Positions 51,996 through 57,424 of a stretch of DNA of 64,000 nt are shown one piece after another; positions within the stretch are counted from its first letter, which is position 1; each line of letters begins with the position of its first letter. The stretch covers positions 33,606,630 through 33,670,629 of the forward strand of contig NW_022145609.1 in assembly GCF_000002235.5 (NCBI RefSeq). Direction: 5' to 3'. The translations under genes and the position numbers were made by a program. The notes below the pieces were generated by a model. It was not told the DNA's origin. It saw only the letters and a program-made list of their open reading frames with translations, and did no database searches. The DNA comes from Strongylocentrotus purpuratus (lineage: Eukaryota; Echinodermata; Echinoidea; Camarodonta; Strongylocentrotidae).

Positions 51996-54900
51996 TAATA
52001 ACTGCAATAATCATAATAATAATAATGGTCATTTATACTGGGCTATACTGATATGTACCATAGCGCTTTTGATGTAAAATAATAATAATATATTCATAGG
52101 ATATTTCGAATTTTATCTGGTTTGTTATATTAATAGTATTCCTTATGAGGGAGCTGCATATGACGGCTACAATGAGTAGATTATCTATTTTTGCAGATCC
52201 TGTCAAATATTGTGCATATTATCTGATTTTATGGTGATTTGACGAAAAACATATGAAATAATTACTTCATGCATGTTTAATGTCGTATTCATGTTTTGCT
52301 CTAAAGAATTTGAAAAATGGTAGTTTATTAAGTAAATGTATTTAGAGTGCTCCTCGTCACAGATTACCATACAGTAAATATTACTGTATTCTTCCGAATA
52401 ATGATTTTATTGATTTCTAATAGCAAATATAATTACACTGATATTCATTTTTGACTAGGTTGAATGAAGCTTTGGCTTTGTATTGATGTATAATATATGT
52501 AATACAACTTTTATGGTTGAAACTAAAACTGATGCAATATATTTTCTAATAAATATCCAGCCTTTGCGGAAAATAAACACCTCAAAATCTGACTCCGACA
52601 GAGTGGAAAAAAGACGTATCTATTTAAAGGCCTTTTGACAAATTATAGTGGTAGAAGACAGCAGCTGGGCGGGTCGGCTACACAACCCCACCCTCTTCAT
52701 TCCCTCTCCCAAAATGTCTGAAACAATCAGCCGTAGCTGGAAGAAAGTATTACAGAAAGTAACTTTTTTTTACAAGTGTCTTGCGAACTATAGAAACTGA
52801 ACTGCAAAAAAAAGAAAATTGACCAAATAGACCTTTGAATCTCAATTGTCAAGTTGTCTGGAGGAACGCGTTTATAGTTGGCGTCAGGGGGGTTCAGAAA
52901 ATTGGATTGATGGCATTGAGAGTCTCCTCGGGAATACAATAGAGAAAACACAAAGCATTATTTACTCTGCTTCGGGCCAGAAAAGGTATTGAATGAAAGC
53001 ATATTTGTTTAGTACATTACACACAATTCATTTTTTCATATTTGCTATTCAAACATAGTTTCAATCGAAGCTTGTACAATGGCTAAATATGAAAGGTAAA
53101 CATACGATCCAAAGCACAAACAAAACTCGATGGTTAAGGCGTCACAAAATGTCCTTTGCCAAATTATCAAAACTCAAACGTCTCCTTCAAAAATGTTATT
53201 AATAGAATCAATCTTCTCTCTTCCTCTTTTTTTTAAATTTTGTTTTACTGTTCTAAGTTTAGGAAACGATACATATTTGGCGCAATTTGAACGGTTCTCA
53301 AAAATCTAGGTGAAGAAATGTTATTTCATTTCGATTTTAAACTATTGTATCGGTCTGTGCTTCATCTATTCGGGAATACACATTTTATTTTCAGGAACAT
53401 GCAGTTAAGGAATGAAATATATTATAATCATGAACTAAATACAAGAAGACTAATCGCAAACAAGAAGCTGGACAAGTTTGCAGATCTTTTTTTATATTAG
53501 TAGTACTATTAACCTTAATAATGTTCATAATTATTTTAATCATAATAATAATAATTATCATTATCATCATCATTATCAATTTAATCTATGCGAATAAAAC
53601 AAATCAAGAAAAAAGTATGTACAAAGCAACAGTAAATTGTGAAGATTTGAATTGAGCCATGTGGATGCATTAAAAGAATTTTTAAAACTAAATTTACTAT
53701 TACACGAATGTTGTTTTTTCCAATCGATGGCCTGAATGGAGTACTGTTAGGGAGACGGAAATTAAAAGATATAATTGTTAGGGAGTGTTGCTTTTTATGG
53801 TTTCTGTTTTATAAATGGTTTTAGATTTAATTTGTATTTCTATAGACAGTTAATTGGGTAGGTGTCAGTTATCACTATCAGTGATGTGTTCATGTGATAT
53901 TTTGAGCGCACGGGTGCTTGTATGTGTAAGAGTGAATGTGCGTGTGAGTTTCTGGGCGTGTGTATTTCTGTGTGCGTGTTTCTTGATAATGCGTTGTGGC
54001 ATGGACGGTGACGCCTTCCTCCTATTGACATGTGGGGGGGTTAAAAAAATTGCTTTATTTTAATTTATTTACTTCATTAACTATCATTGTTATTTTTGCT
54101 TATTTCCCTGCATATATCTCTGCAAATTTTACGGAACTATATTTGTATGAATGTTTTATTTTTGTTTATATCATGTTAACTTCAATTATGTATCCTCAAT
54201 TTTTCTTTTATATGTGCTTTTTAGTTGTAAGCAAATAAAGAACATGAAACAAACTAAAATAAAACGTAAATTCTGTTTTTACACAAATTAAAAAGCACAG
54301 AATAGAAAAAAGATAATGTAGCATTATGGGCATTTACACTGTTTTCCAAACACGCAAAAAATGCCAAACCGGAGCCTGATCGCAATTTTACAAAGGGCAA
54401 CTATGCTTTACCCGCAGAAATGCCAAGCCATTCCAAAACGAAGTGTGATCTTTTGGCGTGTTTGGGCGTGTTTTGGCAAGTATGAACGCTCGCAGTTGTA
54501 ACATCGCGATGTTAGGTCACGTGACTTTAGGAGCGGAGCTAGCTGTCGTCCTTGAAGAAAATGATAGAACGATGTAAACAAAGAATAATATAAGAGAAGG
54601 TGATAGAAGGAAGAAATAAAGAATAACATAAGGAAACACAGAAAGAGGAAGTGATAGAATGATAAACAACAAAGGATAACATAAGAGAAGGTGATAGAAG
54701 GAAGAAACAAAGAATAACATAAGAAAACACAGAAAGAGGAAGTGATAGAATGATAAAAAACAAAGAATAACATAAGAGAAGTTGATAGAAGGAAGAAACA
54801 AAGAGTAGCATAAGGAAGCACAGAAAGAGGAAGTGATAGAATGATAAAAAACAACGAATAGCATAAGAGAAGGTGATACAAAAGTAAGAAACAAAGAATA

Positions 54901-57403
54901 ACATAAGGAAAGACAGAAAGAGAAAGTGATAGAAGGAAGAAACAAAGAATAACATAAGGAAACACAGAAAGAGGAAGTGATAGAATGATAAAATACAAAG
55001 AATAACATAAGAGAAGGTGATATAAGGAAGAAACAAAGAATAACATGAGGAAACACAGAAAGAGAAAGTCATAGAATGATTTTAAAAAAAATAACATAAG
55101 AGAAGGTGATAAAATAAAGAATAACATAAGGAAACACAAAAGAGGAAGTGATAGAAGGAAGACACAAAGAATAACATAAGGGAAGACAGAAAGAGAAAGT
55201 GATAGAGGGAAGAAACAAAGAATAACATAAGGAAACACAGAAAGAGGAAGTGATAGAATGATAAAAAAAACCCACAAAGAATAACATAAGAGAAGGTGAT
55301 AAAAGGAAGAAATAAAGAATAACATAAGGAAACACAAAAGAGGAAGTGATAGAAGGAAGACACAAAGAATAACATAAGGAAAGACAGAAAGAGAAAGTGA
55401 TAGAAGGAAGAAACAAAGAATAACATAAGGAAACACAGAAAGAGGAAGTGATAGAATGATAAAAACAAAGAATAACATAAGAGAAGGTGATACAAAAGGA
55501 AGAAACAAAGAATAACATAAGGAAAGACAGAAAGAGAAAGTGATAGAAGGAAGAAACAAAGAATAACATAATGAAACACAGAAAGAGAAAGTGATAGAAT
55601 GATTAAAAAAACACAAAGAATAACATAAGAGAAGGTGATTAAAGGAATATATAAAGAATAACATATTAAAGGAAACACAAAAGAGAAAGTGATAGAAGGA
55701 ATTGATAAAGAATAACATAAGAGAAGGTGATAGCAGGAAAAACAAAGAATAACAGAAAGGAAAGACAGAAAGTGTTTGCATCGGAGTGCCTTACATATGA
55801 GTTGACTTTGAGGGGGAAAAAGGGTGTCCTTGAAAAAAACACTAATTTATGCGAAGATTACTCAATGAATGCAAACATTTTTCTTTTCTGCTCATTTTTT
55901 TTACATATTTATATTTCATGGGATGTGTCATATTCTCTTTTTTCATATTACTCCAAAGATATGATCAACAAATTATTTTTTATCCCAAATAATACACATG
56001 ACAATGATTTGTTTAATTTACTTTTTTTAAATATATAATCCATGGAACTTGAAATTGAATACACAGTTGCGACTGTTGTCATCCATTTTCCTCTTTCATG
56101 TATGAGCTTTTTATAATTCTCCTCAGTATATACACTCTAAAAATAGAGTGCAAAATTTTGCTGTGCAAAATCGCTGTTTAAAAAAGTTGGGTAAAGTATT
56201 ACCCAACCTTGTGTCAAACACCAAGTCCCTTCGAAATGTCATTACACTTGCCATTGTGTCATATCAACATTCGACTGTGCTCATTTCTGGGGTAAGAAAG
56301 TAACGATGCAGCTTAATATTGAACCACGCGTTGGGTAAACACAAGTTTTGACATCTAAACGTTGGTATTATGACACAACTGATGTTAACAACTATGATTG
56401 AAGCGCTAGCGTGGTCGGTCATTCCGAATCAGCTGTTCGTCGAATTAATCGTGTTCAAGATCGACAGAAGATGGACGACTTTGTTCGAAATAGACTACGA
56501 TCATGCACTTGTGTCTTTCTGCAGCATTTATTTGCATGAATGCGTGTAAATCTTCTCAATATGAACATGAAATTCCTCATAATTCTGGACAATACATTAT
56601 TTGTATGGAGAATGTCATCGGCCGTGATGCAGTCACCTACTGCGAGCACGCCAAGCAAAAGACTGTCTAGCAAAAAAGAGAGAGATAGGACTGCTACTTA
56701 TATACTACACTACATATAACATGTACCTTTCCAGCCAACTCTTCGGACAAATTTTCGTTTTTACCCAAGTCTGTGTAAAAATAAAAAATCCTACAATAAG
56801 GTTGGGTTAAAATTTTACCCAACTTTTGGGTAAAAAATTACACAAGAACAAAGTAAACGAGTACCCAATGAATTACCCAATGTTGTGTCAAAAAGGGAAC
56901 ATGGTTGTCGTTGGGTAACATTTTACCTTTTACATTGGGTCAAATATATTGCACATGAGTTGGGTAAAACATAAAACATTTGCTGGGCAAATTTTTACCC
57001 AACCACCCCTGTGTCAAATTTTACCCAACAAACATGCATGTTCCCTTTTTACCCTCGTAAAGTGTAAAATTTTACCCAATATTTGGTATCTTTTTTTTAA
57101 AGTGTATGATCTAGTAACCGCACCTTGTGATAAAAGTTTTCGTCAGCATCATCAGCATCATCATTACTATGTACTCAGTTATACCTTGTGGATTAATGTC
57201 TTCACAAAGTGCCGGACTTGGATTCTAACCCTCAACCCTTGCATTGATATTCAAGTGAATAAACCACTAAACCATGACAACTCCATGAACGGACTTTATT
57301 TATTAATTGTATAATAATACTTACTGCTTATAACAGCATCCAACTGGAAAAGGAGGACCAGAAGTCCAAGGTAAAGGGCAGTTCCTACAGATGAGCTTAC
57401 CAT
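13581..57403 (-). CDS. Adhesion G-protein-coupled receptor with three YWTD (LDLR class B) propellers, 32 coding exons
   Basis: Spliced minus-strand gene; coding positions sum to 5,844 nt (1,947 aa) once the transposon in exon 2 is left out. Rough residues: signal peptide 1-26; YWTD propeller 1, 27-290; EGF 291-360; propeller 2, 361-565; LDLa 566-616; propeller 3, 617-874; three EGFs 875-990; Ig 990-1081; SEA 1082-1196; hormone-receptor-like Cys region 1197-1269; GAIN 1270-1515; GPS 1516-1590; 7TM 1591-1860; tail to 1947. Every exon has AG/GT borders and matching phase with its neighbours: extracellular modules are phase 1-1, the GAIN/GPS part is phase 0. From family knowledge, a plasma-membrane receptor cleaved at the GPS, with the propellers and EGFs likely binding secreted or matrix ligands. 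Ligand and G protein cannot be read from sequence. Exon assignment is mine, without transcript support; a small exon could be missing, notably in propeller 2. Confidence 0.88.
14600..14638. repeat. (TG)n/(CG)n microsatellite
   Basis: Eighteen or so TG units grading into CG, 25 nt inside the intron beyond the TM6 exon donor. Confidence 0.9.
14664..14922 (-). CDS. Receptor exon: TM5, intracellular loop 3 and TM6
   Basis: 259 nt, phase 2 to 0. Cys-Phe at the loop-2 disulfide position, TM5 around [20 protein letters not shown], a Lys-rich loop ([13 protein letters not shown]), then TM6 with [20 protein letters not shown], which carries the family L-x-GLTW motif. A TG microsatellite lies 25 nt downstream of the donor. 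Confidence 0.92.
15750..15816 (-). CDS. Receptor exon: TM4 end and extracellular loop 2
   Basis: 67 nt, phase 1 to 2. [20 protein letters not shown] followed by EDV. The small size matches the short TM4 exon common in this family. Donor GTAAGT. Confidence 0.87.
16142..16425 (-). CDS. Receptor exon: TM2, TM3 and start of TM4
   Basis: 284 nt, phase 2 to 1. [20 protein letters not shown] opens TM2; TM3 contains [20 protein letters not shown], with the W-M-x-V-E-G signature of class B/adhesion receptors; [11 protein letters not shown] begins TM4. Confidence 0.92.
16850..16902. repeat. G-rich perfect hairpin in the TM1-TM2 intron
   Basis: A poly-G run followed by GGTTGGGTAGGTATGGGGG is answered five bases later by its exact reverse complement, giving a stem of about 22 bp. 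Confidence 0.85.
16990..17099 (-). CDS. Receptor exon: transmembrane helix 1
   Basis: 110 nt, phase 0 to 2. A short linker, then [20 protein letters not shown], the typical adhesion-GPCR TM1. Donor GTAAGT. Confidence 0.9.
17455..17679 (-). CDS. Receptor exon: GPS cleavage motif
   Basis: 225 nt, phase 0-0. [20 protein letters not shown] begins the GPS with its C-x-W. The motif closes with [15 protein letters not shown], the canonical C-x-C-x-HLT-NFA signature, where cleavage is expected between Leu and Thr. The segment between is longer than usual and carries several Ser and Asn residues. Cleavage is inferred from family knowledge. Confidence 0.92.
18040..18294 (-). CDS. Receptor exon: GAIN subdomain B
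   Basis: 255 nt, phase 0-0. Starts [20 protein letters not shown], then [11 protein letters not shown] and the beta strands [10 protein letters not shown] and [10 protein letters not shown]. The in-frame acceptor is CAG before GTAAGC; an AG six bases downstream would break the phase. Confidence 0.85.
18751..18900 (-). CDS. Receptor exon: GAIN domain, A/B junction
   Basis: 150 nt, phase 0-0. [20 protein letters not shown] and a Gly/Ser-rich stretch ending SVGVIAE. The acceptor is GAAG after a poly-T run in the minus sense. Confidence 0.8.
19486..19671 (-). CDS. Receptor exon: GAIN subdomain A, part 2
   Basis: 186 nt, phase 0-0. Helices [20 protein letters not shown] and the conserved [13 protein letters not shown] region, ending ENIAVQ. 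Confidence 0.86.
20069..20095. repeat. (AT)n microsatellite
   Basis: Uninterrupted AT run in a GAIN-region intron. Confidence 0.9.
20724..20870 (-). CDS. Receptor exon: GAIN subdomain A, part 1
   Basis: 147 nt, phase 0-0. Helical sequence [20 protein letters not shown] followed by [16 protein letters not shown]. Typical GAIN-A helices with N-glycosylation sites. Confidence 0.85.
21441..21541 (-). CDS. Receptor exon: hormone-receptor-like Cys region, second half
   Basis: 101 nt, phase 1 to 0. Encodes [20 protein letters not shown] and then [13 protein letters not shown], which matches the R-x-C, W-x-P and final Cys of the motif and leads into the first GAIN helix. Donor GTAAGA. Confidence 0.78.
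21787..22112. repeat. 105-bp intronic direct duplication, period 220 bp
   Basis: 21787-21891 and 22007-22112 differ at only a few bases (shared AAATGCTATCAAACCTATTT and GATTGCTATACGTAATGTTT). The duplication lies between the two Cys-region exons and touches neither. Confidence 0.85.
22188..22304 (-). CDS. Receptor exon: hormone-receptor-like Cys region, first half
   Basis: 117 nt, phase 1-1. Contains [20 protein letters not shown] and [10 protein letters not shown]. The spacing of Cys, Trp and Cys resembles the hormone-receptor motif found ahead of GAIN in several adhesion GPCRs. Confidence 0.75.
23031..23256 (-). CDS. Receptor exon: SEA domain, second half
   Basis: 226 nt, phase 0 to 1. 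The [15 protein letters not shown] strand fits the G-SVVV strand at which SEA domains self-cleave. [15 protein letters not shown] and a closing STVRVIST strand follow. Donor GTGAGT. Confidence 0.84.
24191..24309 (-). CDS. Receptor exon: SEA domain, first half
   Basis: 119 nt, phase 1 to 0. Encodes the N-terminal half of a SEA fold, including [20 protein letters not shown] and [12 protein letters not shown]. The donor is GTAAGA. It joins the next exon in phase 0 to complete the domain. Confidence 0.8.
24650..25042 (-). CDS. Receptor exon: EGF-like domain 5 plus Ig domain
   Basis: 393 nt, phase 1-1. The first 38 residues are an EGF module ([20 protein letters not shown] and on). An Ig-like domain follows, with Cys in EMMCSF, Trp in FEWQKDN and the IGYYRCQG tyrosine-cysteine motif. 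The combination in one exon suggests that an intron between the two modules was lost. Confidence 0.88.
25440..26310 (+). mobile_element. LINE fragment (reverse transcriptase C-terminal part)
   Basis: Plus strand, opposite to the host gene. Readable blocks are [12 protein letters not shown] (degenerate catalytic box), [36 protein letters not shown] and [20 protein letters not shown], in that order, as in CR1/RTE-type LINE 3' ends. Stops interrupt it. It lies in the intron between EGF 4 and EGF 5. Confidence 0.82.
26851..26964 (-). CDS. Receptor exon: EGF-like domain 4
   Basis: 114 nt, phase 1-1. Starts [20 protein letters not shown] and ends with the [10 protein letters not shown] segment. 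Length, phase and both intron flanks match the previous EGF exon; the donor GTAATT is shared. Confidence 0.9.
27352..27520. repeat. Dispersed repeat beginning GTGGCGGATCCAG, purine-rich
   Basis: The GGCGGATCCAG start and following C/G run recur at 62438 and, in altered form, elsewhere near the right end. A purine-rich stretch follows both. Family unknown. Confidence 0.4.
27914..28027 (-). CDS. Receptor exon: calcium-binding EGF-like domain 3
   Basis: 114 nt, phase 1-1. Starts [20 protein letters not shown], with the D-I-N-E calcium-binding start and six cysteines. Its flanking introns resemble those of the next two EGF exons. Confidence 0.9.
28436..28612 (-). mobile_element. tRNA-derived SINE
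   Basis: Minus strand. Ends in a B-box-like GGTTCTAGTC and a tRNA-like GTCGTGGTAATG start near 28595; the body shows the ACCTAGGTAAAGAGTGGC segment shared with the other copies. Confidence 0.5.
28767..29027 (-). CDS. Receptor exon: propeller 3, blades 5-6
   Basis: 261 nt, phase 1-1. Starts [20 protein letters not shown], then [13 protein letters not shown], and ends GGFHVFEG. It closes the third propeller before the EGF array. Confidence 0.9.
30293..30420 (-). CDS. Receptor exon: propeller 3, blade 4
   Basis: 128 nt, phase 2 to 1. Contains [20 protein letters not shown] and [13 protein letters not shown], the best-preserved YWTD blade in the gene. Donor GTGAGT. Confidence 0.9.
30843..30898. 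repeat. Short hairpin, 18-bp stem and 20-nt loop
   Basis: GAGCCAGAAGGGTGTTAA pairs with TTAACGCCCTTCTGGCTC with one G-T pair. It lies in the intron after the third-propeller blade-3 exon. It could be a microsatellite-sized MITE end or a folded RNA; no decision is possible here. Confidence 0.75.
30980..31141 (-). mobile_element. tRNA-derived SINE
   Basis: Minus strand. GGTGTTGTGGTTTAGTGGG at the right edge resembles a tRNA 5' half, and TTCGACTCCC lies at the B-box position. It sits 49 nt from an exon border. Confidence 0.55.
31190..31349 (-). CDS. Receptor exon: propeller 3, blade 3
   Basis: 160 nt, phase 1 to 2. Contains [25 protein letters not shown] lies within 50 nt downstream of its donor (GTTTTA, non-consensus). 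Confidence 0.87.
31820..32044 (-). CDS. Receptor exon: propeller 3, blades 1-2
   Basis: 225 nt, phase 1-1. Contains [20 protein letters not shown] and the canonical [19 protein letters not shown]. Good GTAAGT donor. Confidence 0.9.
32196..32345 (-). mobile_element. tRNA-derived SINE
   Basis: Minus strand. B box GGGTTCGAATCTC near 32295, body with CTCTCCACCTAG; close to the copies at 140 and 43770. Confidence 0.6.
32452..32604 (-). CDS. Receptor exon: LDL-receptor class A domain
   Basis: 153 nt, phase 1-1. Six cysteines ([29 protein letters not shown]) with the acidic DCDDDLDE calcium site typical of LDLa repeats. The donor GTCAGA is weaker than its neighbours' but keeps the phase. It replaces the EGF pair at the equivalent place after propeller 1. 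Confidence 0.87.
33580..33668 (-). mobile_element. tRNA-derived SINE, head only
   Basis: Minus strand. Only the tRNA-like part remains: GTGGTTCATTAACTTAACTC and GGGTTTAAATCCC in the B-box position. Confidence 0.5.
33706..33960 (-). CDS. Receptor exon: propeller 2, blades 5-6
   Basis: 255 nt, phase 1-1. Starts [20 protein letters not shown] and ends GIHVYYG, the closing strand. The YWTD motif is degenerate ([11 protein letters not shown]). The donor is GTGAGT. Confidence 0.86.
34438..34560 (-). CDS. Receptor exon: propeller 2, blade 4 equivalent
   Basis: Encodes [20 protein letters not shown] and ends [10 protein letters not shown] with donor GTGAGC. It aligns with the 128-nt exons of the other propellers, which start in phase 2. 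Here the acceptor reads CAGAG: using the first AG (exon start 34562) gives the family phase 2, using the second (34560) gives phase 1, which joins the preceding exon directly. No 160-nt third-blade exon was found between them, so I chose 34560. Confidence 0.75.
34651..35631. mobile_element. 981-bp TA-flanked DNA element with long inverted ends
   Basis: Ends CAGTGCGTATAAAAA and TTTTTTAACACTG with extended imperfect inverted repeats (>80 bp), flanked by TA at 34649-34650 and 35632-35633. Same family as 46404-47381. No transposase recognised. It lies in the propeller-2 intron where a third-blade exon would be expected. Confidence 0.72.
36515..36751 (-). CDS. Receptor exon: propeller 2, blades 1-2
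   Basis: 237 nt, phase 1-1. Encodes [20 protein letters not shown] and then [20 protein letters not shown], matching the first propeller exons of units 1 and 3. Canonical GTAAGG donor. Confidence 0.87.
37428..37532 (-). CDS. Receptor exon: EGF-like domain 2
   Basis: 105 nt, phase 1-1. Six-cysteine EGF module ([24 protein letters not shown]). The same length and phase as the preceding EGF exon, so the two probably arose by exon duplication. Confidence 0.88.
38446..38800 (+). mobile_element. Full-length tRNA-derived SINE with (ATT)n tail
   Basis: Best copy in the window. The tRNA-like head has an A-box-type TGGTCGAGTGG, an exact B box GGTTCGAATCC and nearly pairing acceptor ends (GTGTCGT with ACGGCAC). 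It is followed by a body with CTACTCTCCACCCAGGTGTT, a 3' segment AAGCGCTATATATAAA and an ATT-repeat tail. The same 3' segment occurs in the repeat at 51480-51850, which suggests a shared LINE partner. Confidence 0.8.
39128..39167. repeat. CpG-rich palindrome, 17-bp stem and 6-nt loop
   Basis: GCGTACGGCGTAACGTA and its exact reverse complement flank ACTCGC; CGTACGTTACGCC repeats again just after. It stands out in AT-rich intron DNA. Confidence 0.9.
39251..39282. repeat. (AT)n microsatellite
   Basis: Sixteen AT units 85 nt from the CpG palindrome. Confidence 0.9.
40473..40577 (-). CDS. Receptor exon: EGF-like domain 1
   Basis: 105 nt, phase 1-1. A single EGF module with six cysteines in the usual spacing: CANRC, NNGSC, KCSC and GSRC. 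The donor is GTAAGT. Confidence 0.88.
41332..41595 (-). CDS. Receptor exon: propeller 1, blades 5-6
   Basis: 264 nt, phase 1-1. Starts [20 protein letters not shown] (a YWTD-type motif) and ends with the PTEVHIYMG closing strand, like the last blade of LRP propellers that precedes an EGF module. The donor is GTACGT. Confidence 0.88.
41901..43136. mobile_element. Foldback element built of ACTGGT minisatellite arms
   Basis: Inverted ends CCAGGTCGGAATTCCAGTT and AACTGGAATTCCGACCTGG. The left arm (to ~42150) repeats ACCAGTTGA-type units; the right arm (~42480 on) repeats their complement, TCAACTGGT, dozens of times. About 330 bp of AT-rich sequence lie between. The right end runs into 12 or so G. 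GTAT occurs on both outer flanks but is too short to prove a target duplication. No coding capacity. Confidence 0.82.
43517..43644 (-). CDS. Receptor exon: propeller 1, blade 4
   Basis: 128 nt, phase 2 to phase 1. Encodes [20 protein letters not shown] and ends [10 protein letters not shown]. The same length as the propeller-3 exon at 30293-30420; the donor is GTAAAT. Confidence 0.86.
43770..43904 (-). mobile_element. tRNA-derived SINE
   Basis: Minus strand. GTGTCATGGTATAGTGGTTC head at the right edge, B box GGTTCGAATC near 43855, body CACTCCACCC. In the propeller-1 intron. Confidence 0.62.
44496..44976. mobile_element. GC-rich MITE with 19-bp inverted ends
   Basis: TAATGCTTAGGTCACATTT on the left is answered by AATGTGACCTAGGCATTA on the right. 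The ~440 bp between are full of CGGCCGC/GCGGCCGT-type inverted motifs, so the whole element folds on itself. The target site was not resolved. Confidence 0.75.
44998..45395. mobile_element. Foldback element built of GGACAACTACCCCC minisatellite arms
   Basis: 45003-45246 repeats a roughly 16-bp unit (GGACAACTACCCCCTA); 45247-45390 carries the complement (TAGGGGGTAGTTGTCC). The outer borders GGACACCTACCCCCTGG and CCAGGGGTAGGTGTCC match as inverted ends. Strong C/G strand bias switches at 45247. Confidence 0.82.
45942..46101 (-). CDS. Receptor exon: propeller 1, blade 3
   Basis: 160 nt, phase 1 to phase 2. The protein starts [20 protein letters not shown], followed by a YRANLDGS blade turn. Length and phase equal those of the propeller-3 exon at 31190-31349. 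The donor is GTATAC. Confidence 0.87.
46404..47381. mobile_element. 978-bp TA-flanked DNA element (same family as 34651-35631)
   Basis: Ends TCAAGTGCGTATA and TATACGCACCA with TA on both outer sides. Internal blocks match the other copy: CCAAGTTTGGGCT and, inverted, TTCGTTCCATCA. In the intron after the interrupted exon. Confidence 0.7.
47425..48880. mobile_element. Possible DNA element with ~90-bp inverted ends
   Basis: 47440-47525 and 48780-48868 are imperfect inverted copies, with ATGCATGGCATCCATGC and GATACAGGTG in both. A 66-nt AT microsatellite lies inside. No target duplication was found. Confidence 0.45.
47831..47896. repeat. (AT)n microsatellite, 66 nt
   Basis: Longest AT run in the window. 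Confidence 0.92.
49094..49130 (-). CDS. Receptor exon 2, downstream part (after the transposon)
   Basis: Continues the split blade as [12 protein letters not shown] and ends at the GTAATAAT donor in phase 1. Joined to the upstream part it aligns blade for blade with the homologous exon of propeller 3 (31820-32044), where [17 protein letters not shown] fills the same position. This shows that the insertion, not a missing exon, separates the two parts. Confidence 0.82.
49137..51251. mobile_element. Foldback DNA transposon inserted in receptor exon 2
   Basis: 2,115 bp, flanked by the 6-bp duplication GTTGAG (49131-49136 and 51252-51257). The inverted ends 49137-49431 and 50957-51251 are both 295 bp and look identical; they start TATGGTGGCCCTGAAGGG and contain nested palindromes (ACGATATCGT) and three copies of TATCGTGTACTC. 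The inner arms are arrays of a 110-145-bp purine-rich unit ending GGGCGAAGGGCTCTTGCCTCC: eight on the left, about three in complement on the right, meeting near 50443. No transposase, so non-autonomous. A 6-bp duplication with TAT termini is compatible with groups such as IS3EU; the architecture resembles sea-urchin TU foldback elements. The family is not settled. Confidence 0.93.
51252..51454 (-). CDS. Receptor exon 2, upstream part: YWTD propeller 1, blades 1-2 (interrupted by a transposon)
   Basis: Begins after an AG acceptor in phase 1 with the [20 protein letters not shown] segment and runs through [17 protein letters not shown], a clear YWTD blade. It is cut at 51252 by the foldback element, which as it stands adds about ten foreign residues and then a stop. 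With the element and one copy of the CTCAAC duplication removed, the exon continues at 49130 and totals 240 nt, phase 1 to phase 1. Confidence 0.88.
51480..51850 (-). mobile_element. Dispersed retroelement-like repeat
   Basis: Its minus-strand end reads AAGCGCTATATAAATTGTT with an ATT-rich tail, like the 3' end of the SINE at 38446. The body has the AGAGTGTTCCAAAGAATGGGG phrase of a common dispersed repeat. No coding region. Confidence 0.5.
51931..51993. repeat. (AAT)n microsatellite
   Basis: About 20 AAT units; it follows the dispersed repeat above. Confidence 0.92.
52080..54320. other. Intronic DNA, no exon accepted
   Basis: AT-rich intron between the signal-peptide exon and the first propeller exon, with short ATT/ATC repeats near 53520-53580. 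One exon-like stretch near 52840-52915 was considered and not accepted because the flanking coding exons already join in phase. Confidence 0.5.
54328..54540. mobile_element. MITE-like repeat (family of 6012-6330)
   Basis: Shares GGGC-ATTT start, AAACACGCAAAA, GCCAAACCGG, TTTGGCGTGTTT and GTTAGGTCACGTGACTTTAG with the copy at 6012. It passes directly into the purine array on its right, where the rest of the element is missing. Confidence 0.55.
54545..55790. repeat. Purine-strand minisatellite, ~1.25 kb
   Basis: Tandem copies of a 50-60-bp unit such as AGAATAACATAAGGAAACAC plus AGAAAGAGGAAGTGATAGAA, alternating in two versions to give a ~110-bp higher-order period. The plus strand is almost wholly A and G. 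Long open frames on the minus strand are a by-product of the repeat. Confidence 0.88.
56133..57104. mobile_element. TA-inserted non-autonomous DNA transposon (MITE-like, 972 bp)
   Basis: Termini CACTCTAAAAA and TTTTTTAAAGTG form short inverted ends, flanked by TA on each side. The paralogous site in copy 1 (near 90-100) is empty and reads straight through. The inside repeats the palindromic TTGGGTAAAATTTTACCCAA motif many times. No coding region for a transposase was recognised. Confidence 0.8.
57160..57296 (-). mobile_element. tRNA-derived SINE (receptor intron 2)
   Basis: Counterpart of the SINE at 140-300 within the segmental duplication; B box GGGTTAGAATCC carries one change. Confidence 0.55.
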
Positions 57404-57424
57404 TGTTACTCGTCAAGTGAAGTC
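57325..57424 (-). CDS. Receptor exon: start codon and signal peptide
   Basis: The acceptor lies before 57424, 21 nt of leader follow, and ATG is at 57403-57401. The 26 codons encode [20 protein letters not shown] followed by LDAVIS, a typical signal peptide with cleavage expected near AVIS. The donor is GTAAGT and the exon ends in phase 1, which joins exactly to the first propeller exon. The paralogue at 338-437 has the same structure and length. Confidence 0.85.

Noticed and set aside
52840-52920. Exon-like segment with [20 protein letters not shown]
   Set aside because: Weak donor (GTCTAT), phase 1 to 2, while the signal-peptide exon and first propeller exon already join in phase; no domain recognised.
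54408-55781. Long open frames (up to ~450 codons) of Phe/Leu/Ser/Tyr-rich sequence on the minus strand
   Set aside because: They come entirely from the purine-strand minisatellite; overlapping long frames exist in several phases and no domain is seen.
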